Below, one piece after another: positions 54,276 to 63,936 of a stretch of DNA of 64,000 nucleotides. The stretch lies in the NCBI GenBank assembly GCA_947489195.1, contig CANLCT010000015.1, forward strand, positions 1 through 64,000. The letters are read 5' to 3'. A program made the translations under genes and the position numbers. A model generated the notes under the pieces. That model made no database searches. It was not told the DNA's origin and saw only the letters and a program-made list of their open reading frames with translations. The stretch is from an uncultured Aquimarina sp. (GTDB lineage: Bacteria; Bacteroidota; Bacteroidia; Flavobacteriales; Flavobacteriaceae). Position 1 is the stretch's first letter, and each line of letters starts with the position of its first letter.

Positions 54276-54950
54276 TTAAATTTGTATAGTTTTTAAAATT
54301 AAATCACTATAAAATGAAGTCGTTGTTTTAGTGTCAGAACAATCAGTTATAGATGGGAAATGCTCCCTTAAAAAATGTTGATGTAATGTACCTTCAACAA
54401 CAGAACTAGCTAATGATACCGAATATTGATATTCAGGATTGACTTGTTCAATCATTTCTTTTATTCGAATAATAAGTCGTTTATAAATGGAAAAATAACC
54501 TTCTTTATTTTCAGTGTCTACTTCTTTGGTTAGGTAGGACTTACTGTATTCTGCAATAAGAATTTTACTTAATTTAACTTCATTAATATGCGAAAATCTT
54601 GAATCTTCTCTTATTACGTCGCAAATAATTTCAACAGCTTTTATTAATTTGTCTTTTGGATTAGAAATTCCATTGGTAGAAAAAACCAATTTATATTCCA
54701 ACCATCCCCAATACCACGAAGTAAGGTATAAGAGTAGTTTGTGTTTATTTTCGAAATATCTATACAGTGAGCTCTCATTTGATCCAATTTCTTTTCCAAG
54801 TTTTTTAAAATTAAAACTTTCAAAGCCTATGGAATGAATTAATTCAATACTGTGTTTTAAAATGCGTTTTCCAAGATCAGAACTTTCAGGGTCTTTTATA
54901 TAGATTTTTTCATTAACACTAATTTTTATATTTATAAGTAGTCTGTCCAT
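54276..54950 (-). CDS. TetR-family regulator of the export operon
   Basis: A 224-residue protein. The helix-turn-helix near residues 30-72 reads GFESFNFKKLGKEIGSNESS and LYRYFENKHKLLLYLTSWYW, characteristic of TetR proteins; the rest is an all-helical ligand domain. It is the first gene of the tetR-ABC-hlyD-tolC operon, with 6 bp to the ABC gene. A 17-bp palindrome on its own promoter (54975-54991) suggests autoregulation of the whole operon. Confidence 0.88.
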   Translation of the reverse strand: MDRLLINIKISVNEKIYIKDPESSDLGKRILKHSIELIHSIGFESFNFKKLGKEIGSNESSLYRYFENKHKLLLYLTSWYWGWLEYKLVFSTNGISNPKDKLIKAVEIICDVIREDSRFSHINEVKLSKILIAEYSKSYLTKEVDTENKEGYFSIYKRLIIRIKEMIEQVNPEYQYSVSLASSVVEGTLHQHFLREHFPSITDCSDTKTTTSFYSDLILKTIQI

Positions 54951-54968
54951 TTTTATGTGTTGTACTTA

Positions 54969-54991
54969 CAAATATAATAGTATTACTATTA
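54969..54991 (-). promoter_or_regulatory. tetR promoter with overlapping palindromic operator
   Basis: On the minus strand TATATTTG (54976-54969) is an exact -7 element 19 bp before the tetR start. Overlapping its upstream edge is the 17-bp palindrome TAATAGTA-T-TACTATTA at 54975-54991, perfect except for the central base. This size and position, between -33 and -7, are classic for TetR self-repression. Confidence 0.7.
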
Positions 54992-55062
54992 CAATAAGGT
55001 TGTTTAACTTTTGTTTATGAATTTTTTACTGTTGTTATTGTGTTAAATTAATGTAACTATTA

Positions 55063-55184
55063 AACCCGCTTTAAGCATTAGAAAACCTATTCCGACTGTG
55101 ACCTGCTGTAAAATACTATGGTAAACTGTATTTATTGCCTATCAAAGCCTCACAACGAAGTTATAACACATAATAAAGCAGGTT
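55063..55184 (-). repeat. Dispersed intergenic repeat, MITE-like, copy 2
   Basis: A 122-bp element with 11-bp terminal inverted repeats, AACCCGCTTTA at 55063-55073 and TAAAGCAGGTT at 55174-55184 (one mismatch). Read on the minus strand, its 70-bp core matches 41125-41193. TTAA lies at or beside both ends. There is no coding frame, consistent with a non-autonomous element moved by a transposase encoded elsewhere. Confidence 0.6.
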
Positions 55185-55512
55185 AAAGATGGAATTTTTA
55201 ATGAATAGAGTAATATATGAGTAAAGAAAATGCTAGATCGTCAGTTATTGTTAATACTAAAAGTTATCATATGATATATACGTAAGAAAGAGGTTTGAGT
55301 TGTTAAAATGCAGGATGTGTGTATTGTTTTTGGCGATTAAGTGTTTTTTTATATATTTATTAACAAAGCATATTTTTCTTTAATTAATTGTAAATTAATT
55401 GTTTAGTTTGTTTGTTGTTTTGTGCTTTGATTATAAAATTTTGTTACAAATTTTAAATTAAGAAGTATTTAGCCTACATTTATATAAATATTAATCATTA
55501 AATCATTAAATC

Positions 55513-56478
55513 ATGAAAAAAATTACATTATTGTTAGCACTGCTACTTACGTCATTTGCTTTTTCGCAAACTATTACGATTACTAGTCCAGCAGATGGAG
55601 AAGATGTAGAAATTGGGTCAACTATCATGTTAACAATATCATATACAGGTGCAGTTCAAAATATGAACGGGGCAGTAGGCTTTGGTTTTGTTAATGTATC
55701 TTCAAATGGTTTTACTACTAGTGAATTTCCTGCAATTCCTATAGGCGATGGTACGGATGTAGAAATACCCTTTACTGTTACGTCTGATATGACAGGACCA
55801 GGAACAATCGGATTAGCCTTAGATAACAATTTTACACCTCCTGCATTTGTTCAAGTTAATGTTAATTTTACAGGTATGGCATCAGGAGCGTTACCAACTT
55901 TATCTATGGTTAACCCAGATGTACTTACGGATGTTTTTCAAGGAGAGGAAGTAACTATAGAAGTTAATTATACAGGGTTTGCAGATGATGCTCCAATTAC
56001 TGTAGATTATCAATCTAGTAATTCAACACAAGTTACTTTAGCTGATTTGAGAGCCGCTGGTCAAGGAAATAATGCAACTACAGCTATTTCACCCGATGGT
56101 AGTTTTGAGTTTACTTTTATGGTACCTAATATTGTCCCAGATGGAGAAGATTCAGTTACAGAAGCTTTTTTCTTATTTGGAACAGGGATAAGCGGAGATT
56201 TTGTTAATGGGAATGTTAATGATCGTGTTGTTTTTGTAGATGAAGTTACATTGTCAAATGATAGTTTTTCTAAAGAAAATATTGCAGCATCAATAAGTCA
56301 ATCAGAAGGCCTGATAACTATTGGTAGTGATATTGAAACTGAAAGCTATGAATTATATGACTTAAGTGGAGCTAAAGTGATAGACCAAAAAGCTAATGGA
56401 TCAATCGATGTTTCTGGGTTGTCTAGTGGTGTATATATTTTGGCTACAGATGCTGGTTTAACTAAAGTAGCATTTTAA
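55513..56478 (+). CDS. Secreted protein with type IX C-terminal sorting domain
   Basis: A 321-residue protein with a signal peptide (cleavage near FAFSQ). Two beta-sandwich-like regions follow, about 20-125 (ITITSPADGEDVEIGSTIML) and 130-245. The last about 75 residues, from FSKENIAASISQSEGLITI to SGVYILATDAGLTKVAF, are a type A sorting domain used by the type IX secretion system. It is exported to the surface or medium, function unknown. Confidence 0.82.
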   Translation: MKKITLLLALLLTSFAFSQTITITSPADGEDVEIGSTIMLTISYTGAVQNMNGAVGFGFVNVSSNGFTTSEFPAIPIGDGTDVEIPFTVTSDMTGPGTIGLALDNNFTPPAFVQVNVNFTGMASGALPTLSMVNPDVLTDVFQGEEVTIEVNYTGFADDAPITVDYQSSNSTQVTLADLRAAGQGNNATTAISPDGSFEFTFMVPNIVPDGEDSVTEAFFLFGTGISGDFVNGNVNDRVVFVDEVTLSNDSFSKENIAASISQSEGLITIGSDIETESYELYDLSGAKVIDQKANGSIDVSGLSSGVYILATDAGLTKVAF

Positions 56479-56496
56479 TAGATAAAGTAATTATAA

Positions 56497-56540
56497 TATA
56501 AACTAAAAAAGCTGCCTTAAGGCAGCTTTTTTAGTTTATA
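56497..56540. terminator. Perfect 44-bp palindromic terminator
   Basis: The sequence is a perfect inverted repeat centred on 56518/56519, with core GCTGCC/GGCAGC flanked by an A tract and a T tract. It lies between the convergent genes ending at 56478 and 56555, so it can terminate both. Confidence 0.93.
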
Positions 56541-56554
56541 AAGTATGTTAAAAA

Positions 56555-57613
56555 TTAATCTTTTTGTTCTTTATTAAAATAGACAAGATAATAATACATT
56601 TGTTTTTCTTCGTCCCAACCTTTTTCAACATATTTTTCAGCTGATTCGGGGTTTATGAAATCCATTTTTATTTGCACATTAGTATCTAAATTAATTACGT
56701 TTTTAATTTTTTTACGTGCATCAGATACCGCATTATTGGCAATAGAAAATTCGGTTAAATCTTCTATTTGGTATTTTGGTGCTTTTTCAGCTTTGTAATG
56801 CTTAAATTCAGGTATAAGTTCTGGATTTTCAATAACATCGTTTAAAAAAGCAGTTTCTTCAAAATCATCATTTTTAGCAAAATGATTTACGGCCCTATTC
56901 ATGAACATTACTTGTTCTTTTTTATCTTCTGCCGGCAGCACAACATCTTTAGCAAAATCTTGACAAAATTTGATGTACTTTTTTGTGTGAAAATTACTAT
57001 CAGCAAATGGTTCTACACCTAAAAAATGTTCTAGCCAATATTTGGTATCATATTTATTGGAATCTACCGATAAAATACGATAACCTTCTTCCTTTTTTGT
57101 ATTAAATATAACACAACCTTTATCAAGTTTGTTTAATGAAACACCTTGCTGTAATAAAAGATCTAAATTATTTTCTTTTTCTTGAAATTGTAGAAAATCA
57201 TGTTTAAGCTCCGATTTAAAAATGCCTAAGGCACTTACTTTTTCGTTATCAATTAAACAATTTTCTAAATAAGTCACATATAATTCACCACTTTTAATGT
57301 GTGGATGTTGTGATTGTTCAAACAATAAGTTTCCAATTCGTTTGGATTGTTCGTGGGCTGTACTTGGATCTTCAAAAATTTCAGAAGCAATTTTATATAA
57401 AGGGTTAAATTCAATATCAGCTTCATTAGTAAATTGAAAATAGTTTTCTTCCTTTTCCCGAAAGGGTTTAAAAAAATATTCCTTTAATAATGAATTTAAT
57501 TCATCATTTAATTGATATGGATTTCCAGATAAAAAAAGATTTTCATTTCTACTTTTATTACCAATTCGGTGTACCGAAAGGGTTTCTATTTGAGCATTAT
57601 ATAAATTAATCAT
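56555..57613 (-). CDS. Nucleoid-associated protein, NdpA/YejK-like
   Basis: A 352-residue soluble protein. The N-terminal VHRIGNKSRNENLFLSGNPY, the YVTYLENCLIDNEKVSALGI strand region and the central KGCVIFNTKKEEGYRILSVD match the 37-kDa nucleoid-associated protein family (PF04245-type). Its role in chromosome organisation is inferred from E. coli YejK. It is probably a single gene. Confidence 0.85.
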   Translation of the reverse strand: MINLYNAQIETLSVHRIGNKSRNENLFLSGNPYQLNDELNSLLKEYFFKPFREKEENYFQFTNEADIEFNPLYKIASEIFEDPSTAHEQSKRIGNLLFEQSQHPHIKSGELYVTYLENCLIDNEKVSALGIFKSELKHDFLQFQEKENNLDLLLQQGVSLNKLDKGCVIFNTKKEEGYRILSVDSNKYDTKYWLEHFLGVEPFADSNFHTKKYIKFCQDFAKDVVLPAEDKKEQVMFMNRAVNHFAKNDDFEETAFLNDVIENPELIPEFKHYKAEKAPKYQIEDLTEFSIANNAVSDARKKIKNVINLDTNVQIKMDFINPESAEKYVEKGWDEEKQMYYYLVYFNKEQKD

Positions 57614-57677
57614 TTTTATTGCTGTAAATTAGTGGTTTAGTGTGTGTAATAATTGTTGAAATATTAAAAAAAATAAG

Positions 57678-58196
57678 TTAATTCCAATGCTCTTCAAAGC
57701 CTAAATTGTCATAATCATCTATATTTAAACCATCATCATATTCGTCATCTAAGTCATTAAAATCAAGTGTTTCGGCTTCAAAATTTTTATCTGGAGGGCT
57801 ATCTGGTAGTTCGCCGTGAGCAAACATTAAATTAGGGTAGGTTTTTCCTGCTTCAGGAGCAGCAATTTCGGCAAGTTCCACCATAAATGTCCACATACTT
57901 AAAAAGTCGTATACATATAATAAGCGTGTTTGTTTTTCGCTAGTAATGGCTTCTAAGCGTATTTCATTCATTAATTTAACAGGAGAGGTTCCATCGCTCA
58001 TATCAAATAAAGAAATCTCTTCGCCTTGTTCCCATTGATCATTGCTTATGTAAAAAGAAGCCATTTCGGTTCCATCGAAACCAAAAGCTTGTGTAATACT
58101 ATTATGAAATTCTTCTGCGGTAGCTGTTTGCTCAATTTCTAGGTCTCTAAATACATCTTCTTCAGTATCTAAAATTATTCGGAAACGGTAAATCAT
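57678..58196 (-). CDS. pRiA4b ORF-3-like protein
   Basis: A 172-residue protein. The N-terminal IYRFRIILDTEEDVFRDLEI, EFHNSITQAFGFDGTEMASF and the later LLYVYDFLSMWTFMVELAEI correspond to the pRiA4b ORF-3 family, also found as IS1096 TnpR-like passengers. The C-terminus is strongly acidic. Function is unknown. Despite the family's plasmid and IS association, no mobile element is visible here, and homologues are common chromosomal genes in flavobacteria. Confidence 0.82.
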   Translation of the reverse strand: MIYRFRIILDTEEDVFRDLEIEQTATAEEFHNSITQAFGFDGTEMASFYISNDQWEQGEEISLFDMSDGTSPVKLMNEIRLEAITSEKQTRLLYVYDFLSMWTFMVELAEIAAPEAGKTYPNLMFAHGELPDSPPDKNFEAETLDFNDLDDEYDDGLNIDDYDNLGFEEHWN

Positions 58197-58216
58197 GGTA
58201 ACAAAAATTTAGTCTG

Positions 58217-58224
58217 CAAATATA
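58217..58224 (-). promoter_or_regulatory. -7 element of the pRiA4b ORF-3-like gene
   Basis: On the minus strand TATATTTG (58224-58217) is an exact TAnnTTTG match 20 bp before the start codon at 58196, implying a very short 5' UTR. Confidence 0.55.
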
Positions 58225-58339
58225 CGAAGATGAAAGGAAGCTTTTTTAACTAAGTCTATTATTTATAAGATTATTTTCTATAAAACTGACTTTAGGGGCT
58301 TTTTTAATGAAATTTTATTCTTAATTAACATGTTATAAG

Positions 58340-59377
58340 TTAGTTAATAACGATTTTATTATTGTGGTTTTGTTGCAAAACGGCATAAAACTGAATACTA
58401 AAAAGTAAACTACCTAGTAATAAATGTAAAGGTTGTGATAAAAATGGAAAATTTAAATAATACAGTACAATTCCTGTACAGATTTCTAGAGTGATAAAGA
58501 TTACAACCCATTTCATTAAATCAAGTTTACCTGTTTGTTTTTTATATAAATAGACCCATATCATATTTATTAAAACCAATAAAATAGAAAAAGATCGATG
58601 AATATAAAATATGGCAGGCGGAGTTGTTAACCAATTTGATTGCGATTCGTAATTGAAAGCAGTCATTTGTTGGTCAATAAATTGACGAACTTGTGTGCCT
58701 AAAATAACTTGTGTTAAGGTTAATACAATTGCTATAATGCCTAAGTATTTGATGTTTTTTGTTAACGCTATTGATTTATTTTTTTTAGTAATAATAAATT
58801 GAAGTGCTAATAAAAAAGCAAGTATAAAAAATACAAAAAGGACGTGTAATGTGATTTTTACAGGCAAAAGATTCGTGTCAACAACAATTTTACCGAGCCA
58901 GGCCTCGAATGCTACGCTAAGTAAGGAAGCAATAGCGAGCAGGGTAATTGCTTTGTTTTTTTTCCAGAAAGAAAAACTTAACCCGACTAGTAAAAGGATT
59001 GGAATTCCGAAAATAACGGTGGCTAGTCTATTTATATATTCTACCCAAGTGTGTACAGGATTAAAAATAGCATAATCATGTTTGTCGTATGTAGACCAGT
59101 TTGATTTATTGAAGTTGCTTTGTGATTTGAAATTATTTTTAACTACTCGAAGCTCTTTGTTTTTAATAATAACTTGTCCTTTTTTGTAATTGTGATCGGG
59201 TTTCCAGGTAAGCTGTTGTTGTTGGGTAGGAGGTATGTAATAACCAAAGCATTTTGGCCAATCGGGGCACCCCATTCCCGAACCAGTCATGCGTACAACA
59301 GCACCTGCTATAATAACAATGTAAACTAAAACAATAGCAATGCTCAGTGTTTTTTTAAAAATACGATCAATATTCAT
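58340..59377 (-). CDS. ctaA: Heme A synthase (COX15/CtaA family)
   Basis: A 345-residue membrane protein with about eight hydrophobic helices. GAVVRMTGSGMGCPDWPKCF is the N-terminal signature with the Cys pair and glycine-rich turn. HTWVEYINRLATVIFG and the C-terminal FYIHRSFSILLVLINMIW and HLLLGSLL contain the conserved haem-ligand His residues. It oxidises the C8 methyl of haem O to make haem A for cytochrome c oxidase. No cytochrome oxidase genes lie in this window. Confidence 0.94.
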   Translation of the reverse strand: MNIDRIFKKTLSIAIVLVYIVIIAGAVVRMTGSGMGCPDWPKCFGYYIPPTQQQQLTWKPDHNYKKGQVIIKNKELRVVKNNFKSQSNFNKSNWSTYDKHDYAIFNPVHTWVEYINRLATVIFGIPILLLVGLSFSFWKKNKAITLLAIASLLSVAFEAWLGKIVVDTNLLPVKITLHVLFVFFILAFLLALQFIITKKNKSIALTKNIKYLGIIAIVLTLTQVILGTQVRQFIDQQMTAFNYESQSNWLTTPPAIFYIHRSFSILLVLINMIWVYLYKKQTGKLDLMKWVVIFITLEICTGIVLYYLNFPFLSQPLHLLLGSLLFSIQFYAVLQQNHNNKIVIN

Positions 59378-59385
59378 TTTTTGGA

Positions 59386-60810
59386 TTAATTAACTGGTTT
59401 TAAGCCAAGTTCAGCTCCTTTTTTTAGCATGTATTGGTAAGCAACGGTATGATCATTTTCAATTTCTCCTTCTAAAATGGCTTCTTTTATAGCTTCTTTT
59501 ATTAAACCAATTTCTTTTGAAGGTTTGAGGTTAAATGTTTTTATAATTTCTTCGCCGCTTACGGGAGGTTGAAAATTTCGAATGTGGTCTCGAGCTTCGA
59601 CATCAATTATTTTTTGACGCACTATTTTAAAGTTGTTATGATACTTTTTAAATCGCTTAGGGTTTTTGGTAGTTATATCAGCTTCACATAAGGTCATTAA
59701 ATCATCAATAGTATCACCAGCATCAAAAACCAATCGCCTTACGGCAGCATCGGTAACATCAGAAGCTATTATGATGGGGCGCGAACTCATGAGTACCATT
59801 TTTTGAACAAATTTCATTTTTTCGTTCAAGGGCAACTTTAGTCTTTTGAACAATTTAAATACCATTTTAGATCCAACAAACTCATGCCCATGAAAGGTCC
59901 ATCCTAATTTTTTACTAAATTTTTTTGTGGGTGCTTTTCCAATGTCATGTAACAATGCAGCCCAACGTAGCCAAACATTATCTGTGTTTAAAGCAATATT
60001 GTCAACAACTTCTAAGGTGTGGTAAAAATTATCTTTATGGCGTTGCCCTTCTACTTCATCAATACCTTTTAAATCAGTAAGCTCGGGTAAAATGTATTCG
60101 AGTAATCCGGTTTTTTCTAATAATAAAAAACCTATGGAAGGAACAGGACTGCTTAAAATTTTATTGAGCTCAACAACTATACGTTCCTTGGTTATAATTT
60201 TTATGCGCTCGTTGTGTGCTTTTATAGCATTTAAGGATTCTTTTTCAATTTTAAAATTTAATTGAGTTGCAAAACGGATAGCGCGCATCATACGTAATGG
60301 ATCATCGGAATAGGTAATACCAGGTTCCAATGGAGTACGAATAATTTTTTTATCTAAATCTTTAATGCCACTAAAAGGGTCAAGTAAATCGCCATAAGTG
60401 TCTTCATTTAACGAAAGCGCAAGGGCATTTATAGTAAAATCTCGACGATTTTGGTCATCTTGTAATGTTCCATTTTCAACAGTAGGATTACGACTATCTT
60501 CGGTATATGATTCTTTTCGAGCACCAACAAATTCAATTTCGACATCTTGATAACGTAACATTGCTGTACCATAGGTTTTAAAAACTTGCACTTTAGGTTT
60601 GTTAGGAAGCAATTCTGAAACTTTTAAGGCTAATTCAATACCACTACCAACGGCAACAACATCAATATCTTTGGCATTGCCACGGTTTAATAAAAAATCG
60701 CGAACAAAGCCCCCGATAACATAACTTTCTAGACCAAGTATTGTATTTGCCTTTCGTATAATATTAAAAATAGGGTGGTAGAGTGCTTTTTTATAATTGG
60801 GTCTTTGCAT
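59386..60810 (-). CDS. cca: CCA-adding tRNA nucleotidyltransferase with HD domain
   Basis: A 474-residue class II nucleotidyltransferase. The head contains GGFVRDFLLNRGNAKDIDVV with the two metal-binding Asp residues, then RRDFTINALALSL and RMMRAIRFATQL. An HD domain follows (LLHDIGKAPTKKF and FHGHEFVGSKM). It adds or repairs the 3' CCA end of tRNAs. It lies 8 bp upstream of ctaA and is probably co-transcribed. Confidence 0.93.
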   Translation of the reverse strand: MQRPNYKKALYHPIFNIIRKANTILGLESYVIGGFVRDFLLNRGNAKDIDVVAVGSGIELALKVSELLPNKPKVQVFKTYGTAMLRYQDVEIEFVGARKESYTEDSRNPTVENGTLQDDQNRRDFTINALALSLNEDTYGDLLDPFSGIKDLDKKIIRTPLEPGITYSDDPLRMMRAIRFATQLNFKIEKESLNAIKAHNERIKIITKERIVVELNKILSSPVPSIGFLLLEKTGLLEYILPELTDLKGIDEVEGQRHKDNFYHTLEVVDNIALNTDNVWLRWAALLHDIGKAPTKKFSKKLGWTFHGHEFVGSKMVFKLFKRLKLPLNEKMKFVQKMVLMSSRPIIIASDVTDAAVRRLVFDAGDTIDDLMTLCEADITTKNPKRFKKYHNNFKIVRQKIIDVEARDHIRNFQPPVSGEEIIKTFNLKPSKEIGLIKEAIKEAILEGEIENDHTVAYQYMLKKGAELGLKPVN

Positions 60811-60842
60811 TTGCGCTTTTTAGGGTACTACTAAATAGAATG

Positions 60843-60874
60843 CAAATTTAATGCTTAGGGTTTTGGTGAGCAAA
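60843..60874 (-). promoter_or_regulatory. cca promoter
   Basis: On the minus strand TTTG (60874-60871), a 20-bp spacer and TAAATTTG (60850-60843) fit the Bacteroidota promoter consensus exactly. The start codon at 60810 is 33 bp further on. Confidence 0.75.
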
Positions 60875-60997
60875 TTGAGGTTGAGTTTTGTTTTTTATAT
60901 AAATTGAAAAAATGTTATTAGTTGTTAAAGTTTTTTTGGAAATTAAAAATCGTTTAGGTTAGGTCTAGCTTTTAATTCCCTCTCTAAGCTAAATCGA

Positions 60998-61005
60998 TAT
61001 ATTTG
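60998..61005 (+). promoter_or_regulatory. -7 element of the FAD/Fe-S dehydrogenase gene
   Basis: TATATTTG matches TAnnTTTG exactly, 24 bp before the ATG at 61030. A clear -33 element is not seen at the usual spacing. Confidence 0.55.
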
Positions 61006-61029
61006 TAATTAAAACGCATTTAGATCATA

Positions 61030-63936
61030 ATGGATTGGAAAGAATTACAAGTTAAAATAGAAGGAGAATTACAGTACGATGAGTTAACAAAAATTATTTA
61101 TGCAACTGATGCTTCTGTATATAGAAAACTACCTTTAGCTGTTGTTTTTCCTAAAAACACTATTGATATTCAGCAAATTATTAGGTTTGCTTCAAAAAAC
61201 AATTTGAATATCATTCCCCGTACAGCTGGGACATCACTTGCGGGCCAATGTGTAGGTAAGGGACTTGTAGTTGATGTATCAAAACATTTAACTAAAATAG
61301 TGGATTTAGATACAAATAAGAAAACTGTAACAGTACAGCCTGGGGTAATACGCGATGATTTGAATAGGTACTTATTACCTTACGGATTATTTTTTGGGCC
61401 TAATACATCTACATCAAATAGATGTATGATTGGGGGTATGGTAGGTAATAATAGTAGTGGAACCACCAGTATTCGGTATGGAGTTACTCGTGATAAAATA
61501 ATTTCAGTAAAAACGGTATTATCAGATGGGAATGAGGTAAATTTTTCTGAGATATCTAAAGATGATTTTAATAAAAAATTGGTTAAAAGTGACCAAGAGG
61601 GAAATATATATAATAGTATAAATACTATTTTAAAAAGTAAAGAACATCAAAATCAAATAATTGATAATTATCCAAAACCGGAAATACATCGAAGAAACAC
61701 AGGTTATGCTTTAGATGTTTTATTGAATAATTCATTTTTTAAAGAAGGCAATACTATTAATTTGTGCGATATTCTTACGGGTAGCGAAGGAACTTTAGCC
61801 ATAACTACTGAAATCACCTTAAAATTAGATGATTTACCACCTGTAAAATCAGCAATGATTGCAGCTCATTTTAATAGTATAGCATTGTGTATGAAAGCTG
61901 TTAAACCAGTAATGAAACACCAATTATATACTTGCGAAATGATGGATAAAACTATTTTGGATTGCACTAAAAATAATTTAGAGCAATTAAAAAATAGATT
62001 TTTTGTTGAGGGAGATCCTAAAGCAATTTTAATGCTCGAATTAAGAGCAAATTCAGATCAAGATTTAAAAATGCAAGTCGATGATTTAATAGAAACCTTA
62101 GTAACTTCTAAATTAAGTTATGCCTTACCTGTTTTATATGATAAAGATATTGACAAAGCACTTGAGCTTCGTAAAGCAGGCTTAGGTTTGTTGGGTAATA
62201 TGGTTGGAGACCGAAAAGCTGTTGCTTGTATAGAAGATACTGCTGTGGCTATTGAAGATTTGTCTGCTTATATTGATGAATTTACGGCATTAATGGAAAA
62301 ATTTGGGCAAGAAGCCGTTTATTATGCCCATGCTGGTGCAGGTGAAATACATTTGAGACCTATTTTGAATTTAAAAAAAGCTTCTGATGTTACCTTATTT
62401 AAAGCCATAACAGATGCGGTTGCTATTTTAGTAAAAAAGTATAATGGATCAATGAGTGGAGAGCATGGTGATGGTATTGTGAGGTCAACTTACATTCCAG
62501 AAATGATTGGTGCTTCTAATTATGAGTTTTTGAAAGAAATAAAAAAAGCTTTTGATCCTTTAGGAATTTTTAATCAAGGTAAAATTATTAATCCTTTACC
62601 TATGGATAAAAACCTTCGTTATGAAAATGATACTCTAATACCTGTTATTGAAACCGAAATAGATTTTTCAGATTCAAAAGGAATTTTACGTGTAGCCGAA
62701 AAATGCAATGGAAGTGGAGATTGCAGAAAGTCGGTTGAAGCAGGAGGTGGAATGTGTCCAAGTTACCGAGCTACAAAAAATGAAAGAGATACAACAAGAG
62801 GACGTGCTAATGCGTTACGAGAAGTGTTAACTAACTCGAAAGAAAAGAATAAATTTAATAGTAAACTGTTAAAACAAGCATTTGATTTATGTATAAGCTG
62901 TAAAGCTTGCGCAAGTGAATGCCCATCAAATGTTGATGTTAGTTTGTTAAAAGCTGAATTTTTATATCAATATAATAAGTCAAATGGAGTGTCCTTGAGG
63001 GATAAAGTATTTGCACATAATGATTCGTTTAATAAGCTAGCATCTAAAACTGCATTTTTTTCAACACCTATTTTTAAAAATCAATTAACTTCAGGAATAA
63101 TAAAAAAGGTGTTAGGTATTGCAAGTGAGCGTACGATACCTATTATATATAAACATTCTTTTGCAGATTGGCTTATTCCTTTTTTAAAAAAGAATGAGAT
63201 TATTTCTCCCGTAAGGGAACTGTATATTTTTGTTGATGAGTTTACAAATTATATTGATGTACAAACAGGGAAAGATACCATTGAGTTATTAATTGCTCTA
63301 GGGTATAAAGTACATTATGTTAAACATAAACAAAGTGGAAGGGCTTTAATTTCAAAAGGTTTTTTAAAAGAGGCTAAAAAAATTGCTAATCAAAATATAA
63401 CTATTTTTAAAAATTTAGTTACAAAATCAATACCTCTAGTAGGTATTGAACCTTCAGCAATTTTGAGTTTTAGGGATGAATATTTACGTTTGGCAGATGA
63501 TAAGCAAGCAGCAAAAGAACTGGCTTCAAATGTATTATTGATTGATGAGTTTTTAGCTGATGAAATAGAGGTAGGTAATATTAAATCCAATCAGTTTTCA
63601 AATACTCATAAAACTACAAAACTACATATCCACTGTCATCAAAAAGTTTTGTCAAAAATGGATACTACATATAAGGTATTAAATCTTCCAAAAAATAATA
63701 GAGTAAGCATTATAACTTCGGGTTGCTGTGGTATGGCAGGATCGTTTGGTTATGAAAAAGAGCATTATAAAGTAAGTATGCAAATAGGGGAGTTAGCATT
63801 ACTTCCTAAAATAAGAAAAACGGATATTAAAGTGCATGTGTGTGCCACAGGAACAAGTTGCAGAACTCAAATAAAAGATGCAACAAATAGAAAGGTAGAT
63901 CACCCAATTAGCGTTTTGAAGACTTTTTTGAAGTAA
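61030..63936 (+). CDS. FAD-linked oxidase / iron-sulfur dehydrogenase (GlcD-GlcF-like fusion, YdiJ type)
   Basis: A 968-residue cytoplasmic or membrane-peripheral enzyme. Residues about 30-260 form the PCMH-type FAD domain (PRTAGTSLAGQCVGKGLVVD, GGMVGNNSSGTTSIRYG), followed by the FAD-oxidase C-terminal domain with MSGEHGDGIVR. Iron-sulfur motifs follow, CNGSGDCRKSVEAGGGMCPS and CISCKACASECPS, then a C-terminal CCG-type cysteine-rich region (HIHCHQK, SGCCGMAGSFGY, CATGTSCR). Relatives oxidise D-2-hydroxyacids such as D-lactate or D-2-hydroxyglutarate. The substrate here is not readable. Confidence 0.88.
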   Translation: MDWKELQVKIEGELQYDELTKIIYATDASVYRKLPLAVVFPKNTIDIQQIIRFASKNNLNIIPRTAGTSLAGQCVGKGLVVDVSKHLTKIVDLDTNKKTVTVQPGVIRDDLNRYLLPYGLFFGPNTSTSNRCMIGGMVGNNSSGTTSIRYGVTRDKIISVKTVLSDGNEVNFSEISKDDFNKKLVKSDQEGNIYNSINTILKSKEHQNQIIDNYPKPEIHRRNTGYALDVLLNNSFFKEGNTINLCDILTGSEGTLAITTEITLKLDDLPPVKSAMIAAHFNSIALCMKAVKPVMKHQLYTCEMMDKTILDCTKNNLEQLKNRFFVEGDPKAILMLELRANSDQDLKMQVDDLIETLVTSKLSYALPVLYDKDIDKALELRKAGLGLLGNMVGDRKAVACIEDTAVAIEDLSAYIDEFTALMEKFGQEAVYYAHAGAGEIHLRPILNLKKASDVTLFKAITDAVAILVKKYNGSMSGEHGDGIVRSTYIPEMIGASNYEFLKEIKKAFDPLGIFNQGKIINPLPMDKNLRYENDTLIPVIETEIDFSDSKGILRVAEKCNGSGDCRKSVEAGGGMCPSYRATKNERDTTRGRANALREVLTNSKEKNKFNSKLLKQAFDLCISCKACASECPSNVDVSLLKAEFLYQYNKSNGVSLRDKVFAHNDSFNKLASKTAFFSTPIFKNQLTSGIIKKVLGIASERTIPIIYKHSFADWLIPFLKKNEIISPVRELYIFVDEFTNYIDVQTGKDTIELLIALGYKVHYVKHKQSGRALISKGFLKEAKKIANQNITIFKNLVTKSIPLVGIEPSAILSFRDEYLRLADDKQAAKELASNVLLIDEFLADEIEVGNIKSNQFSNTHKTTKLHIHCHQKVLSKMDTTYKVLNLPKNNRVSIITSGCCGMAGSFGYEKEHYKVSMQIGELALLPKIRKTDIKVHVCATGTSCRTQIKDATNRKVDHPISVLKTFLK

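Larger units (their letters stand above)
54951..55512. other. Divergent intergenic region with operator and MITE-like repeat
   Basis: A 562-bp gap. It holds the tetR promoter/operator (54969-54991) and a dispersed repeat (55063-55184), listed separately. The remaining about 330 bp before the 55513 gene are AT-rich, with ATTAAATC repeated at the very end. I see no exact TAnnTTTG element for the plus-strand gene. Confidence 0.5.

Noticed and set aside
57678..58196. pRiA4b ORF-3-like gene as evidence of an integrated plasmid or IS1096-like element
   Set aside because: No transposase, inverted repeats or integration genes flank it; the neighbours are housekeeping genes.
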